Shown here: positions 36,519 through 45,676 of the stretch, piece after piece
Layout of the letters: the number at the start of each line of letters is the position of its first letter
Position numbering within the stretch: position 1 is the stretch's first letter
Source of the DNA: Falsiroseomonas sp046052145
GTDB lineage: Bacteria > Pseudomonadota > Alphaproteobacteria > Acetobacterales > Acetobacteraceae
Direction: 5' to 3'
Assembly: GCA_046052145.1 (NCBI GenBank)
Contig: JBJOMW010000010.1
Coordinates: forward strand, 70,466-134,465
Length of the DNA stretch: 64,000 nucleotides
The notes under the pieces: generated by a model
The model's input: only the letters and a program-made list of their open reading frames with translations
Databases searched by the model: none
Told to the model about the DNA's origin: nothing
Position numbers and translations under genes: made by a program

Positions 36519-37667
36519 TCAGCCGAGCCGGGGGTCGAGCCACGGCCGGTCCATACGCTGCCAGGGCGCATGCGGGCCCGCGCCGAGCCGGATGCCGAGC
36601 CCCGGCGCCTGTGGCAGTGGTGCCGTACCCTGCACGAAGCGCAGGCTCTCGCCCTCCACCATCTCGAAGAAGGCCTCCGTCTCCCCGAACTGCACCTCCA
36701 ACAGAAGGAAATTCGGGATGACGGCGCAGAGATGCACGGAATGGGCGTGGCAGACCGGCCCGGTCGGGTTATGCGGCGCGATCTCGACGCCCGCGGTCTG
36801 CGCGAGCGCGGCGATCCGCCGGATCTCCTCAAGCCCGCCGGCATGCTTCGCATCCGGCATCAGGACGTCGTAGCAGCCCGCCTCCACCATGCGGCGATAG
36901 GCGGCCAGCCCGGCCAGCGTCTCCGCGCCCGCCAGCCGCATGCCGCGCGCATTGGTCAGCGACCGCAGGCGCGTGATCTCCGGCAGGTTGGCGTCCGCGA
37001 TCGGGCATTCCAGCCAGAACAGCCCGAACTCCGCCACGTCGCGGATCAGCCCCGCCGCGCCGCCGGGCGAGAAGCGCCAATGCGCATCCACCATCACCTC
37101 GATGCCCGGCCCAACCGCCGCCCGCACCGCGGCGATGCGCGCCAGCCCCTCGGCATAGGCCGCGCGGTTCGCCGGGGAGAACCCGTCCTCCCACACCAGC
37201 GGGTCGAAGGGGGCGAGCTTCACGGCGCCGAACCCCGCCGCCACGGCGCGCTGTGCGGCGGCCGCGAAGCCCTCGGGGCTGCGCGGGTTCGCGCCGCGAT
37301 TGATGTTGGCATAGAGCGGCACGCTCTCGCGCAGCGCCCCGCCGAGCGCGAGGTGCAGCGGCTGCCCCGCGCGCTGCGCCGCAAGATCCGCCAGCGCCTG
37401 GTCGAAGGCCGAGAGCACGGTCGCCGCGACCAAGCCCCCCGGCGCATGCGGGATCAGCCGTGCCAGCCGGTTGCGGTGCCGCGCATCCGCGCCGGTGACA
37501 TTCGCGGCCAGCCGCGCAGCCTCGGCTTCCAGCAGGGGTTCCTGGTTCGCCAGCGTGCATTCGCCAAGGCCCGTGCGGCCATCCTCGGTCCGCACCTCCA
37601 GGAAGCACCAATTGGTCTTGGGCGTGACGTTGATGCCGCGGAAGGCGATGGCTTCGATACGCATCAT
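36519..37667 (-). CDS. Mandelate racemase/muconate lactonizing enzyme family protein
   Basis: A 382-residue enolase-superfamily enzyme. The N-terminal capping domain is followed by a barrel with likely metal ligands in VDAHWRF (Asp), LECPIAD (Glu) and AGAETL (Glu), an acid/base Lys region (GAVKLAP) and a C-terminal His in EIAPHNPTGPV. These enzymes racemise or dehydrate sugar acids and carboxylates; the exact reaction cannot be told. The start ATG overlaps the TctC stop as ATGA. The neighbouring TctC receptor suggests an imported organic acid as substrate. Confidence 0.85.
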   Translation of the reverse strand: MMRIEAIAFRGINVTPKTNWCFLEVRTEDGRTGLGECTLANQEPLLEAEAARLAANVTGADARHRNRLARLIPHAPGGLVAATVLSAFDQALADLAAQRAGQPLHLALGGALRESVPLYANINRGANPRSPEGFAAAAQRAVAAGFGAVKLAPFDPLVWEDGFSPANRAAYAEGLARIAAVRAAVGPGIEVMVDAHWRFSPGGAAGLIRDVAEFGLFWLECPIADANLPEITRLRSLTNARGMRLAGAETLAGLAAYRRMVEAGCYDVLMPDAKHAGGLEEIRRIAALAQTAGVEIAPHNPTGPVCHAHSVHLCAVIPNFLLLEVQFGETEAFFEMVEGESLRFVQGTAPLPQAPGLGIRLGAGPHAPWQRMDRPWLDPRLG

Positions 37668-38635
37668 TCGGCCCGGATATTCGCGCTCTGCGCCAGGTCG
37701 CGCCACTTGGCGATGTCGCTGCGCACGCGCCGCATCAGCTCTTCGGGTGTGCCGGTCGCGACCTGGCCGCCGATCAGCTTCACGCGCTCCTGCACCTCTG
37801 GCAGGCGGCCGATGCGCTGCACTTCCTGCACCAGGCGGTCCACGATAGGGCGTGGCAGGCCGGGCGGCCCGAATAGCGCGTTCCAGGCGATGGTCTCGAA
37901 GCCCGGCAGGCCGCTTTCGTCGAGCGTCGGCACATCGGGCAGGTCAGGCCATCGCTGCAGGCTGGACACCGCGAGCAGCCGCACCTCACCGCGGGCAACG
38001 AAGGGCATCACGTTGACCAGGTTGCCGATCAGGAAGGGTGCGTCGCCCGTGATCACCGCCTGGGCCATCTGCGGGGCGCCGCGGTAGGGGATATGCTCCA
38101 TCTCCACGCCCGCCATCTTCTTGAACAGCTCGGCCGAGAGATGCGCGGAGGAGCCGACGCCGCCGCTGCCATAATTGTAGTGGTTGCGCGGCTGCGCCTT
38201 GATCGCCGCGATCAGCGCCGCGACCGTCTGCACCGGGAAGATGCGCGGGTTCACCACCAGCGCATTGGGCCCGGTCACCAGCAACGAGACGGGCGTGAAG
38301 TCGGTTTCGAGATTGTAGGGCAGGTCGCGGTAGATCGCCGCGTTGATGCCGTTGGAACCGGCATTGCCAAGCAGCAGCGTGCTGCCATCGGGCGCCGCGC
38401 GGAACACATTCTCCACGCCCACGCGCCCTCCCGCGCCGGGGCGGTTGTCCACCACGAAGGACTGGCCGAAGGCGCGTTCCAGATGCGGCGCGAAGAGGCG
38501 GATGGTGGTGTCGTTCCCACCGCCCGGCGCGCCCGGTTCCACGATGCGCACGGGGCGCGTGGGCCAGGCCTGCGCGCGCGCGATCGAGGGCATGGCCAGC
38601 GCGGCCACGGCCAGCATGGCTTGACGTCGGAACAT
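37664..38635 (-). CDS. Bug/TctC family periplasmic solute receptor
   Basis: A 323-residue binding protein with a signal peptide (AMLAVAALAMPSIARAQA) and Bug signatures: PTRPVRIVEPGAPGGGNDTT, RPGAGGRVG, GSGGVGSSAHLS and IPYRGAPQMAQA. It binds carboxylates in the periplasm. No TctA/TctB transporter genes are nearby. GGAGGAG lies 4 bases before the ATG. First gene of the operon with the enolase-superfamily enzyme. A truncated near-copy lies at 40169-40634. Confidence 0.93.
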   Translation of the reverse strand: MFRRQAMLAVAALAMPSIARAQAWPTRPVRIVEPGAPGGGNDTTIRLFAPHLERAFGQSFVVDNRPGAGGRVGVENVFRAAPDGSTLLLGNAGSNGINAAIYRDLPYNLETDFTPVSLLVTGPNALVVNPRIFPVQTVAALIAAIKAQPRNHYNYGSGGVGSSAHLSAELFKKMAGVEMEHIPYRGAPQMAQAVITGDAPFLIGNLVNVMPFVARGEVRLLAVSSLQRWPDLPDVPTLDESGLPGFETIAWNALFGPPGLPRPIVDRLVQEVQRIGRLPEVQERVKLIGGQVATGTPEELMRRVRSDIAKWRDLAQSANIRAE

Positions 38636-38640
38636 GGAAC
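38170..38640. repeat. Direct duplication, copy 1 (second copy 40169-40639)
   Basis: This 471-base segment, covering codons 1-155 of the TctC receptor and its first upstream bases, reappears at a constant offset of 1999 bases with no indel. By eye I count about ten substitutions, so about 98% identity. Similarity ends abruptly at both sides. Confidence 0.92.
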
Positions 38641-38712
38641 TCCTCCCCCAGAGCAACATCCAGCCAGATCGAATGAGCTGGCAGGATATTAGTCTTCAGA
38701 ATATCGGCTCTA

Positions 38713-38880
38713 GAGCGTCATCCGATCAAGATGGATCGTACCCGGCGGCGGCGCAGTAGTTTGCGCACTCGGCGGGGGTGAAGGCGCCGACGGCTTGGCC
38801 GATCGCGTTCCAGAGGCCCTCGGCCGTGCGGGCGACGGTCTTGCGCAATACGACGAATCACCCACCACAACGACATGCAA
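38713..38880 (-). mobile_element. IS630-family transposase remnant and adjoining transposase scrap
   Basis: On the minus strand 38848-38726 encodes TAEGLWNAIGQAVGAFTPAE then CANYCAAAGYDPS and a stop, the typical C-terminal end of IS630 transposases. Outside it GAGCGTCATCCGATCAAG (38713-38730) may be the terminal inverted repeat, next to a TA target. Just upstream, 38846-38880 on the same strand reads VVVVGDSSY in another frame, as in other DDE transposases; that part is weak. No complete transposase remains. Confidence 0.65.
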
Positions 38881-39050
38881 GCCTCCCGCGCACAGATTCC
38901 ATCATTCACGCCGGCGTTCTGTTCGGCGTCTCTGGGCCTTTACAGGGCTCGGGCGTGAGGATTACTGTAGAAACGGTAGAATAAAATCAGAAATTTTCCG
39001 TAACTGTAACAATAATTTACTCTTAACTCGCTTGGGTAAGGAGAAAAACC

Positions 39051-40034
39051 ATGCCGAACGGTTCGAGGAGCGGCCAGGGGACGAGCGTCCCGCCGGCGCG
39101 GATCGGCCATGGGGGGCTTAGAAGTGCGGCGGACGTCATACAGGTGCAGGCTAACACTCCGCATCGATGGTCGGCGCTAAAAGGAAGCGCAAGTTTAGTG
39201 GGAGGGTCTTTCGGCCGTCGGATGGGGCACTCGGCAAGTAATTTCTTTAGTGGGACCTACGACCGGCTCAGGGGAAATTCTGCGGGGGATAATGCTTTGG
39301 CTGCCGCCGAAGCTGGCAACGTTGCTGCCGGGATGGTTGCAACTGCTGCCTCAGCTGCTGCGGTCGCCGGCTGTTCCGCAGCGTTCACGGCTGCCATGGC
39401 TGGCCCCCAAGCTGGCGTGACTCTGGGTATCATTGGTCTCGCGCTGCTGGCGAAAGAAGCATACTCGAACCGTGAAGCCGCCCACGATGCCATCCAGCCT
39501 TATGTCTGGAGCGTTGTGGATACCGAGAAGCCCACCCCCGTTCAGGATCTTACAAAGCTTAAGCAGATTGCCGCCGCCTGCCTTACCCTGCAGGAAGATG
39601 GAAAAAATCAGTTCGGGCTTATCCAGACCAAATACAACGACCGATACAACCGATATGTCCAGTACATAAGGACCATTACCGCGCAAATTGATAAACGCAA
39701 CAAAGCGCATTTTGAGGCCCAACGAATGCAGATCGGGCCGGCCAGTCGAAAGAGAAGCGAAGCTAGAGAAGCGGATCAAGAAGCGAAGCGACTTATCGAC
39801 CAAGGGCAGAAGCGCGGAGGTGATATATGGGAATTTGTGCGGCGTTGTTCTCATATATCAAATTATATTCAGGCGTCCGAAATCGTCGCGCTCGCTGTCA
39901 GGACGGAGTTTTCTTCCGGAGGAACCGTTAATCAGAGTTTTTTCACAAAAGATTATTTTGAAGGATCAAAATTCGCCGACGCGCGAAAGATATTCTTCGC
40001 AACAGATAAGATATTTACAGACCATGGTGTGTGA
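39051..40034 (+). CDS. Unrecognised protein with central Ala/Gly-rich hydrophobic hairpin
   Basis: A 327-residue protein of no family I know. Residues 1-80 are basic and Ser/Gly-rich. About 83-133 form two hydrophobic, Ala/Gly-rich helices (GMVATAASAAAVAGCSAAF and GPQAGVTLGIIGLALLA). Then come long charged helices (about 160-250) and a mixed C terminus. No signal peptide. AAGGAG lies 7 bases before the ATG, so it is probably translated. The gene and its flanks are far AT-richer than the surroundings, showing foreign origin. Membrane insertion is plausible. Confidence 0.7.
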   Translation: MPNGSRSGQGTSVPPARIGHGGLRSAADVIQVQANTPHRWSALKGSASLVGGSFGRRMGHSASNFFSGTYDRLRGNSAGDNALAAAEAGNVAAGMVATAASAAAVAGCSAAFTAAMAGPQAGVTLGIIGLALLAKEAYSNREAAHDAIQPYVWSVVDTEKPTPVQDLTKLKQIAAACLTLQEDGKNQFGLIQTKYNDRYNRYVQYIRTITAQIDKRNKAHFEAQRMQIGPASRKRSEAREADQEAKRLIDQGQKRGGDIWEFVRRCSHISNYIQASEIVALAVRTEFSSGGTVNQSFFTKDYFEGSKFADARKIFFATDKIFTDHGV

Positions 40035-40106
40035 AAAAGCGCGGCGTAATCATAGGAAAAAGAGCAATTTTCGAGCCTATTTATATAGTCCGATCGGTTT
40101 TTTGAT

Positions 40107-40634
40107 CTAGAAAATATCGAATCTACAGCGATTTATGACCGGTCGGCGGCGCGACGCCGCCGACCGGTCATAATTGTAGTGGTTGCGCGGCTGCGCCTTG
40201 ATCGCCGCGATCAGCGCCGCGACCGTCTGCACCGGGAAGATGCGCGGGTTCACCACCAGCGCATTGGGCCCGGTCACCAGCAACGAGATGGGCGTGAAGT
40301 CGGTTTCGAGATTGTAGGGCAGGTCGCGGTAGATCGCCGCGTTGATGCCGTTGGAACCGGCATTGCCAAGCAGCAGCGTGCTGCCATCGGGCGCCGCGCG
40401 GAACACGTTCTCCACGCCCACGCGCCCTCCCGCGCCGGGGCGGTTGTCCACCACGAAGGACTGGCCGAAGGCGCGTTCCAGATGCGGCGCGAAGAGGCGG
40501 ATGGTCGTGTCGTTCCCACCGCCCGGCGCGCCCGGTTCCACGATGCGCACGGGTCGCGTCGGCCAGGCCTGCGCGCGCGCGATCGAGGGTATGGCCAGCG
40601 CAGCCACGGCCAGCATGGCGTGGCGTCGGAACAT
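40107..40634 (-). pseudogene. 3'-truncated second copy of the TctC receptor gene
   Basis: The first 155 codons match the intact gene at 37664-38635 almost exactly (Val/Ile and a few other changes). The match ends at 40169, and the frame then runs through a perfect hairpin for about 20 non-homologous residues to a stop at 40107. The product would lack the second lobe, so it cannot bind ligand as a normal receptor. Upstream sequence differs from the intact copy and its ribosome site is poorer. Confidence 0.88.
40135..40171. repeat. Perfect 17-bp inverted repeat at the duplication breakpoint
   Basis: Arms 40135-40151 and 40155-40171 are exact complements with loop CGA. The right arm runs into the first bases of the truncated TctC copy. 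It may terminate the gene at 39051, or mark the joining site of the insertion. Confidence 0.85.
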
Positions 40635-40779
40635 GGAACACCGCCCCTAGCAGCCATAGGATGATCAAGCCGCGGAGCTAACCGCCGGGAGCGACATCAG
40701 ACACCCTCAGCCGCACGCCGTCACTGCCGCGCGGGTCCGAAAGCGATGCGGGTCCCGCGCCGGCCAGCGGCGGATCGCG

Positions 40780-41409
40780 TCAGTTCGACTTCATGCGTGA
40801 CGCCAGCCGATCCACATCTTTGTTCTGCATGACTCGGTCGTATTCTTCACCGAGAAGGATCTGGAGCGCCATATTCGCGGGAGCACGATGTATATGCCCG
40901 CGCGCGGCACAGTTCATAAGCGCTGCAGCAGCCTGCGCCCGGTGCACACCACGCGTGCCCTCGTGGATCTTGTAAAGAGCCTTACCCCCCCGTGCGGCAT
41001 AGTCGGCAGCGGTCACCAGGGGGCTGAGTGAGGCGCCAGCCACGGCGCCGCCCAAACCACCAGCCGCAGTGCCGGCGATCGGAATGATCGACCCCACCGT
41101 CGCGCCACCGGCCGCGGCGGCGATTTGCAGACTCAGTTTCGCGGTTCCGGCCGCGGCCCTGCGGACCGCCTTGGCGTGCTTCTTGCCGCGCGCGTAGAGG
41201 ATTGCACTCCTGCAGTCATCGATACCGATGTCTTCGCCATCGAACTCCATTCCGCGAGCCTGAAAGAAGATCTGCAGAACGTCGCCCAGCATGTCCACCT
41301 TCAACTCAGCGGTCGCAGCCGAGAGGGCGTCGCCGGAGCCAGACACCACCATGCCACCGAGGAACTTGGAAACACCGCGCCCAAGATATGTCCAGTAGCT
41401 TTCGCTCAT
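40780..41409 (-). CDS. Unrecognised protein with glycine-zipper-like hydrophobic segment
   Basis: A 209-residue protein of unknown family. After an amphipathic N terminus (GRGVSKFLGGMVV), residues about 88-140 form a Gly/Ala-rich hydrophobic stretch (IAAAAGGATVGSIIPIAG, TAAGGLGGAVAGASLSPLV) like glycine-zipper membrane hairpins. The C terminus is helical and charged. No signal peptide. The layout resembles the protein at 39051, though I see no clear sequence match. Between it and the truncated TctC copy (40640-40779) I see no gene. Confidence 0.7.
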   Translation of the reverse strand: MSESYWTYLGRGVSKFLGGMVVSGSGDALSAATAELKVDMLGDVLQIFFQARGMEFDGEDIGIDDCRSAILYARGKKHAKAVRRAAAGTAKLSLQIAAAAGGATVGSIIPIAGTAAGGLGGAVAGASLSPLVTAADYAARGGKALYKIHEGTRGVHRAQAAAALMNCAARGHIHRAPANMALQILLGEEYDRVMQNKDVDRLASRMKSN

Positions 41410-41552
41410 GTCGCTACGCCCTAAACTGCTGTCCCAGACATTCCAACATGGAACCTTCGGGCGCGCAACGATAAGAAAACATCCATATTGTGCTGGAGAG
41501 TCGCCGTGGATTTTTGATTATTTCAAGACAGCGCCCGCCAGCTGTGGCCTCC

Positions 41553-42968
41553 TCAGCGGCGCGTGCGGCCCCAACCAGGGTCTTCCTGCACCAGGTGACG
41601 CAGCTTCGCGCGGTCGAGCATCGCTTCGGTCTCGGCCCAGGCCTGCGCCACGATCTCCCGCGCATCGAGATGCGGCGCGGCGCCATCCCGCAACAGGATG
41701 CGCCCGCCCACCACCACGTCGCGCACGTCATGACCGCTCGCGAAATAGACGATGCGCGCGACCGGCATATTGGCCGGCGCCATGTGCGGCGCTTCGAGAT
41801 CCACGGTGATCACGTCGGCGAGCTTGCCGGGCTCGAGGCTGCCGAGCGTGTCCGCCAGCCCCATCCCCTTCGCGGCGTCGATTGTCACCATCTCCAGCGC
41901 CTTGCCGGGCGGGATCATCGTCTCGTCGCGGAAGGCGCGCTGGTGGTAGCGGATGCACTGGAACATGTGGCGGAACATGTCGCCCGAACGGTCAGGCGCC
42001 GTCGCATCCGATCCGATCATCACCGTGACGCCAGCCTCCATCAGCGTCGGCGCCGGGCAATAGCCGCGCACGGCGGCGATGGCCGACGGGTTGTGCACCA
42101 CGGAGGCACCCTTGCGGGCCAGCGTGTCGATGTCGGCATCCGTCAGGTCGGTGCAGTGGCTGTGCCAGCTGTCGGGGCCGATCAGGCCGAACATGCGGTC
42201 CGCCATCTCGATGGACCCCTGGCGATGGCCGTCCTGGTGGAACCAGGCGCCGCGCTTCCTGCCGGCTTCACGAACCAGATGCCCTTGGCGCTCGATCTCC
42301 TTCACCTTCGCGGGATCGTGCCTGGCCTCCCGATAGACGGGCATCAGCGTGGCCACGCGCACATTGCCGCGGCCGTGCCAGGTCTCGACGCCGGCGGTGA
42401 TCGTCTCGAGCTGCCGTTCGAAGGAGACAGGCCGCTCCACGCCATCCGGCCCGACATAGGGCCGCGGGAAGGGCGGGCGCGTCGGGCCGAGCACGAGGAC
42501 GGAGCGGATGCCGACTTCCTCCGTCGCCGCCGCATGCGCATCGGTGAAGGCCGGGTCGTCCACGCGCCCGATGCTGTCGCCGCCGCCGAGCAGCGAGACG
42601 CCGGTGGTGACGCCGAAGCGGAGACGCTCCAGCGCCGCAAGCTGCGCCTCCGCCCGCCAGAACGATGGCGGGGAGGCGAGGGTGTAGATGATGCGGCAGG
42701 CTTCCGACCAGGCGGCGCTGTCGTTGTTGCCCATGGTCTTGACCAGTCCATGCCCGGCATGGGCGTGGCCGTCGATGAGACCGGGCAGGATCGCCTTGCC
42801 GCGCGCCTCGATCACCTGCTTCGGGGCGGGATGCGCGGCCGCCACCTCCGCAGTCGTGCCGACGGCGGCGATCCTGCCATCCGTGATGGCGACGGCGCCG
42901 TCGGCGATAACGCGGCGCCCAGCGTCCATCGTGATCACGACGCCGCCGCGGAGGAGAAGATCGGTCAT
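41553..42968 (-). CDS. Amidohydrolase (TrzA/ATZ, cytosine-deaminase-like)
   Basis: A 471-residue metal-dependent hydrolase. The HxH motif is in GLIDGHAHAGHG; further ligands are His in WHSHCTDLT and Asp in VMIGSDATAPD. The C-terminal GSLEPGKLADVITVDLEAP is typical of the ATZ/TRZ subgroup, which deaminates or dechlorinates heterocycles. Substrate unknown. ATG 42968 is the first codon with conserved sequence (MTDLLLRGG). Cytosolic, stands alone. Confidence 0.85.
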   Translation of the reverse strand: MTDLLLRGGVVITMDAGRRVIADGAVAITDGRIAAVGTTAEVAAAHPAPKQVIEARGKAILPGLIDGHAHAGHGLVKTMGNNDSAAWSEACRIIYTLASPPSFWRAEAQLAALERLRFGVTTGVSLLGGGDSIGRVDDPAFTDAHAAATEEVGIRSVLVLGPTRPPFPRPYVGPDGVERPVSFERQLETITAGVETWHGRGNVRVATLMPVYREARHDPAKVKEIERQGHLVREAGRKRGAWFHQDGHRQGSIEMADRMFGLIGPDSWHSHCTDLTDADIDTLARKGASVVHNPSAIAAVRGYCPAPTLMEAGVTVMIGSDATAPDRSGDMFRHMFQCIRYHQRAFRDETMIPPGKALEMVTIDAAKGMGLADTLGSLEPGKLADVITVDLEAPHMAPANMPVARIVYFASGHDVRDVVVGGRILLRDGAAPHLDAREIVAQAWAETEAMLDRAKLRHLVQEDPGWGRTRR

Positions 42969-43154
42969 GTGGGCCTGTGCCGATGGAGAGTGCTGTGCCC
43001 CGGGATCTTCCGCCCGAACCGGCCAACTTGACATCGGAACAAAACAGGAATATGGCCTCGTTGTCAGGGGCGGAGCCGTGTCCTGCCATCCTTCCACCCA
43101 AGGCGCAGCAGGACAGCGCGCCGCACCGTCGTCCGTCAGGCCGCTTTCGCCGCG

Positions 43155-43592
43155 TTGGCGCTGGTCGCACTGGCTGGCGCGTGGTGGGCTTTCGAGAAGA
43201 TTGCTTCCGCCATGGGGCCGGAGCGCGGATCGGTCATGCTGGTCTTTATCAACGGGACCGAGAGTGACCTGCGCCTGCTGTCCATCTTCTTCGATGGACA
43301 GGAGAGACTGGCATCGCCGATCGAGCCGGATGGATGGCGCGTGCGGCGCGAAGCTGAGCGCGGTGGGGGTGGCGTATTCAGCAAGCTGCTCGTCGCGGAA
43401 CCAGGTCGTCGTCCGGTCATGCTGCGCTACCGGCTTTCCGGTACGCCCGAAGCTCGCAGCGCAGCGATCGAGATTGAGTTCCGCGGCAGCGTCAGTTGCG
43501 AGATCATCGTCCGATTTGCGGATGATGGGCCGTCATCCAGCCCGTGCGTCAGCGAACAGCCCGCCACGTCTTCCGGCACCTGGATCCACTGA
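43155..43592 (+). CDS. Hypothetical small membrane-anchored protein
   Basis: A 145-residue product with an N-terminal hydrophobic segment (ALVALAGAWWAFEKIAS) and a beta-rich C-terminal part (SVMLVFINGTESDLRLLSIF, MLRYRLSG). The only start in frame is TTG without a ribosome site, so the true start may be missed or the gene may be broken upstream. Family unknown. Probably anchored in the inner membrane and facing out. Confidence 0.4.
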   Translation: MALVALAGAWWAFEKIASAMGPERGSVMLVFINGTESDLRLLSIFFDGQERLASPIEPDGWRVRREAERGGGGVFSKLLVAEPGRRPVMLRYRLSGTPEARSAAIEIEFRGSVSCEIIVRFADDGPSSSPCVSEQPATSSGTWIH

Positions 43593-43970
43593 AGGGCGTG
43601 CGCGCCATGATGGAACGTGCCATCTCGACGACCAGCGGAGCGGGGCGCAACGATCTGCCCGTCTGGCAACCGGCGCGATACTGGCCGGATCGAGGTTCGC
43701 TGGCAGATTGGTCGCCGTCGCATTGGCCGGACCTCGACACCAGCGAACATTTTCGCACCTACCGTGCCGTCCTGCCCCCCGGTGAAGCGACGCAACGCCA
43801 GACCAGCGGCGGCGGCCCCGTTCAGGTCAGCCCGCACATCCGCGAAGGCCACCCTGTCTCCGGCAACACCCGCTCCGCGCCGGCGCGCTGACGCCGCCCG
43901 GCGGCGCGGATGACGCGGTAAAGCCGTAACACCGCAAAGTGATAAAGCGGCCGCGCCCCTGCCGCCCGCC
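43593..43970. other. Stretch without recognisable gene
   Basis: Both strands have open frames here owing to high GC, but none shows family motifs or a good start. It separates the ends of two convergent genes. I see no clear hairpin or repeat. Confidence 0.4.
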
Positions 43971-45542
43971 TCACTCCACCCGCACCAGCCACAGCCGCAG
44001 CCGGTTGTCCGGCGCCTGGCGCAGGTCGATGCCGCGCCGCGACGCCCAGGCGATGGGCTGCTGGAACAGCGGCACATGCGCGATCTCGGCGCGCTCGATC
44101 TGCAGGGCCTCGCGGATGAAGCGCTGGCGTGTCTGCTCGTCGGGCGCTTCCGCGGCCTGCGCCACCAGCGCGTCGAAGCCAGGGTTGGACCAGCGGCCGT
44201 AGTTCAGCCCGCCCGTGGTCTGCGACGCGGTCCGCAGCACCTCGTTCAGCGTGGAATAGCTGTCGGCCAGCGGCAGCCCGGCATGGCCCAGCATGAACAT
44301 CGAGAAGTCGCGGTTCGCCGTGCGCCGCGACCACACCGCCGTCGGCTCCGACTGCAACTGCAACCGGATGCCGACGCGCGCCAGCATCCCGGCGATGGCC
44401 TGGCAGGTGCGCTCGTCGTTCACGTAGCGGTCGTTCGGGCAGACGATGCCGACGGAGAAGCCGTTCGGATACCCCGCCTCCGCCAGCAGCCGCCGCGAGG
44501 CCTCCGGGTCGAAGGGCAGGCGCGCATTCAGTTCCTGGGGGGCGCCTGCCAGATAGGGGCTCACCATCATCCCGGCAGGCCACGCCTTCCCGCGCATCAC
44601 GCCGCGCACCAGCGCATCCACGTCGATGGCGCGGTAGATCGCCTCCCGCACGCGGCGGTCCTTCAGCGGGTTGCGGCCCTGCACGTCGGAATACAGAAGC
44701 TGGTCGCGCTCATGGTCGAAGCCGAGATAGATCGTCCGCAGCTCCGGCCCCTCGATCACCTGCACGCGTTGGTCCTGCAGCAGGCGCGGGATGTCCTGCA
44801 GCGGCACTTCCACATTCGCGTCGATGGCGCCCGACAGCAGCGACGCCGTGCGGGTCGCCGCACTCCGGATCGGCTGAAAGGTAACGCGCGTCAGATTGTG
44901 CGCGGGCCGGTCCCACCAGCGCGCATGCGGCTCCATCACCGTGCGCTCGTCCGGCTGGCGTTCGACGATGCGGAAGGGGCCGGTGCCGTTGGCCGTGCGC
45001 GTCGCCCCCGATTCCGCCTGGTTTGACAGGTTCGCCGGGTTCACCGCGTTGTTCGCGCGGCTCCAGCCCTCGTCCATCATGTAGAATTGCGTGATGGAGG
45101 CCAGCAGGATCGGGAAGGGACGATGCGTCTCGATCTCGATCGTGTGGCTGTCGATCTTCCGCACCTCCTTGATCTGCCCGAGCAGCCCGCGCGCCAGCGA
45201 GCCCGGCGCGTTCACCCGCGTCCAGGTGAACAGCACGTCGTCGGCGTCGAAGCTCTCGCCGTTGTGGAAGACCACGTTGCGGCGAAGGTTGAAGCGCCAC
45301 ACCGTCGGGCTGGTGCGCTCCCAGCTTTCGGCCAGCGCTGGCTCGATCTCGATGCGGTCATTATGGCGCACCAGCGCCTCATAGACGTTGCCGAGGAAGC
45401 TGTTGGTGAAGGTGTTGTTCGACGAATGCGGGTCGAGCGTCAGCACATCCGCGTTGAAGGCCCAGGTGAAGTTTCTCGCCTGCGCCGGCGGCGTGAGCGC
45501 GAGGCCGAGCGTGGCGGCGGCGGCAAGGACCAGATGGCGCAT
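43971..45542 (-). CDS. ABC transporter substrate-binding protein, peptide/nickel type (SBP_bac_5)
   Basis: A 523-residue periplasmic receptor. The signal peptide (LVLAAAATLGLALTPPAQA) is followed by WAFNADVLTLDPHSSNN and VYEALVRHND, typical of DppA/OppA-like proteins, and later LAESWERTSPTVWRFNLR. These bind peptides, opines or other small molecules. No permease or ATPase genes adjoin it, so its transporter lies elsewhere or is shared. Start at ATG 45542 chosen from the signal peptide. Confidence 0.9.
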   Translation of the reverse strand: MRHLVLAAAATLGLALTPPAQARNFTWAFNADVLTLDPHSSNNTFTNSFLGNVYEALVRHNDRIEIEPALAESWERTSPTVWRFNLRRNVVFHNGESFDADDVLFTWTRVNAPGSLARGLLGQIKEVRKIDSHTIEIETHRPFPILLASITQFYMMDEGWSRANNAVNPANLSNQAESGATRTANGTGPFRIVERQPDERTVMEPHARWWDRPAHNLTRVTFQPIRSAATRTASLLSGAIDANVEVPLQDIPRLLQDQRVQVIEGPELRTIYLGFDHERDQLLYSDVQGRNPLKDRRVREAIYRAIDVDALVRGVMRGKAWPAGMMVSPYLAGAPQELNARLPFDPEASRRLLAEAGYPNGFSVGIVCPNDRYVNDERTCQAIAGMLARVGIRLQLQSEPTAVWSRRTANRDFSMFMLGHAGLPLADSYSTLNEVLRTASQTTGGLNYGRWSNPGFDALVAQAAEAPDEQTRQRFIREALQIERAEIAHVPLFQQPIAWASRRGIDLRQAPDNRLRLWLVRVE

Positions 45543-45676
45543 CGGTCGTCCCCCAGGAGGCGGTGAGGATGAAAGCCTCCGCCGCGGCGCGCGGCGCGTC
45601 AACCGGCGGGCATTTTCGTGCCATGCTGCCGCCACGCGGCGGGGTTTCGCTGTCGCACCGAACCGGAGGATCGCCG

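Noticed and set aside
43604..43891. Small plus-strand frame after the 43155 gene
   Set aside because: No motif and no conserved start; the opposing strand is equally open.
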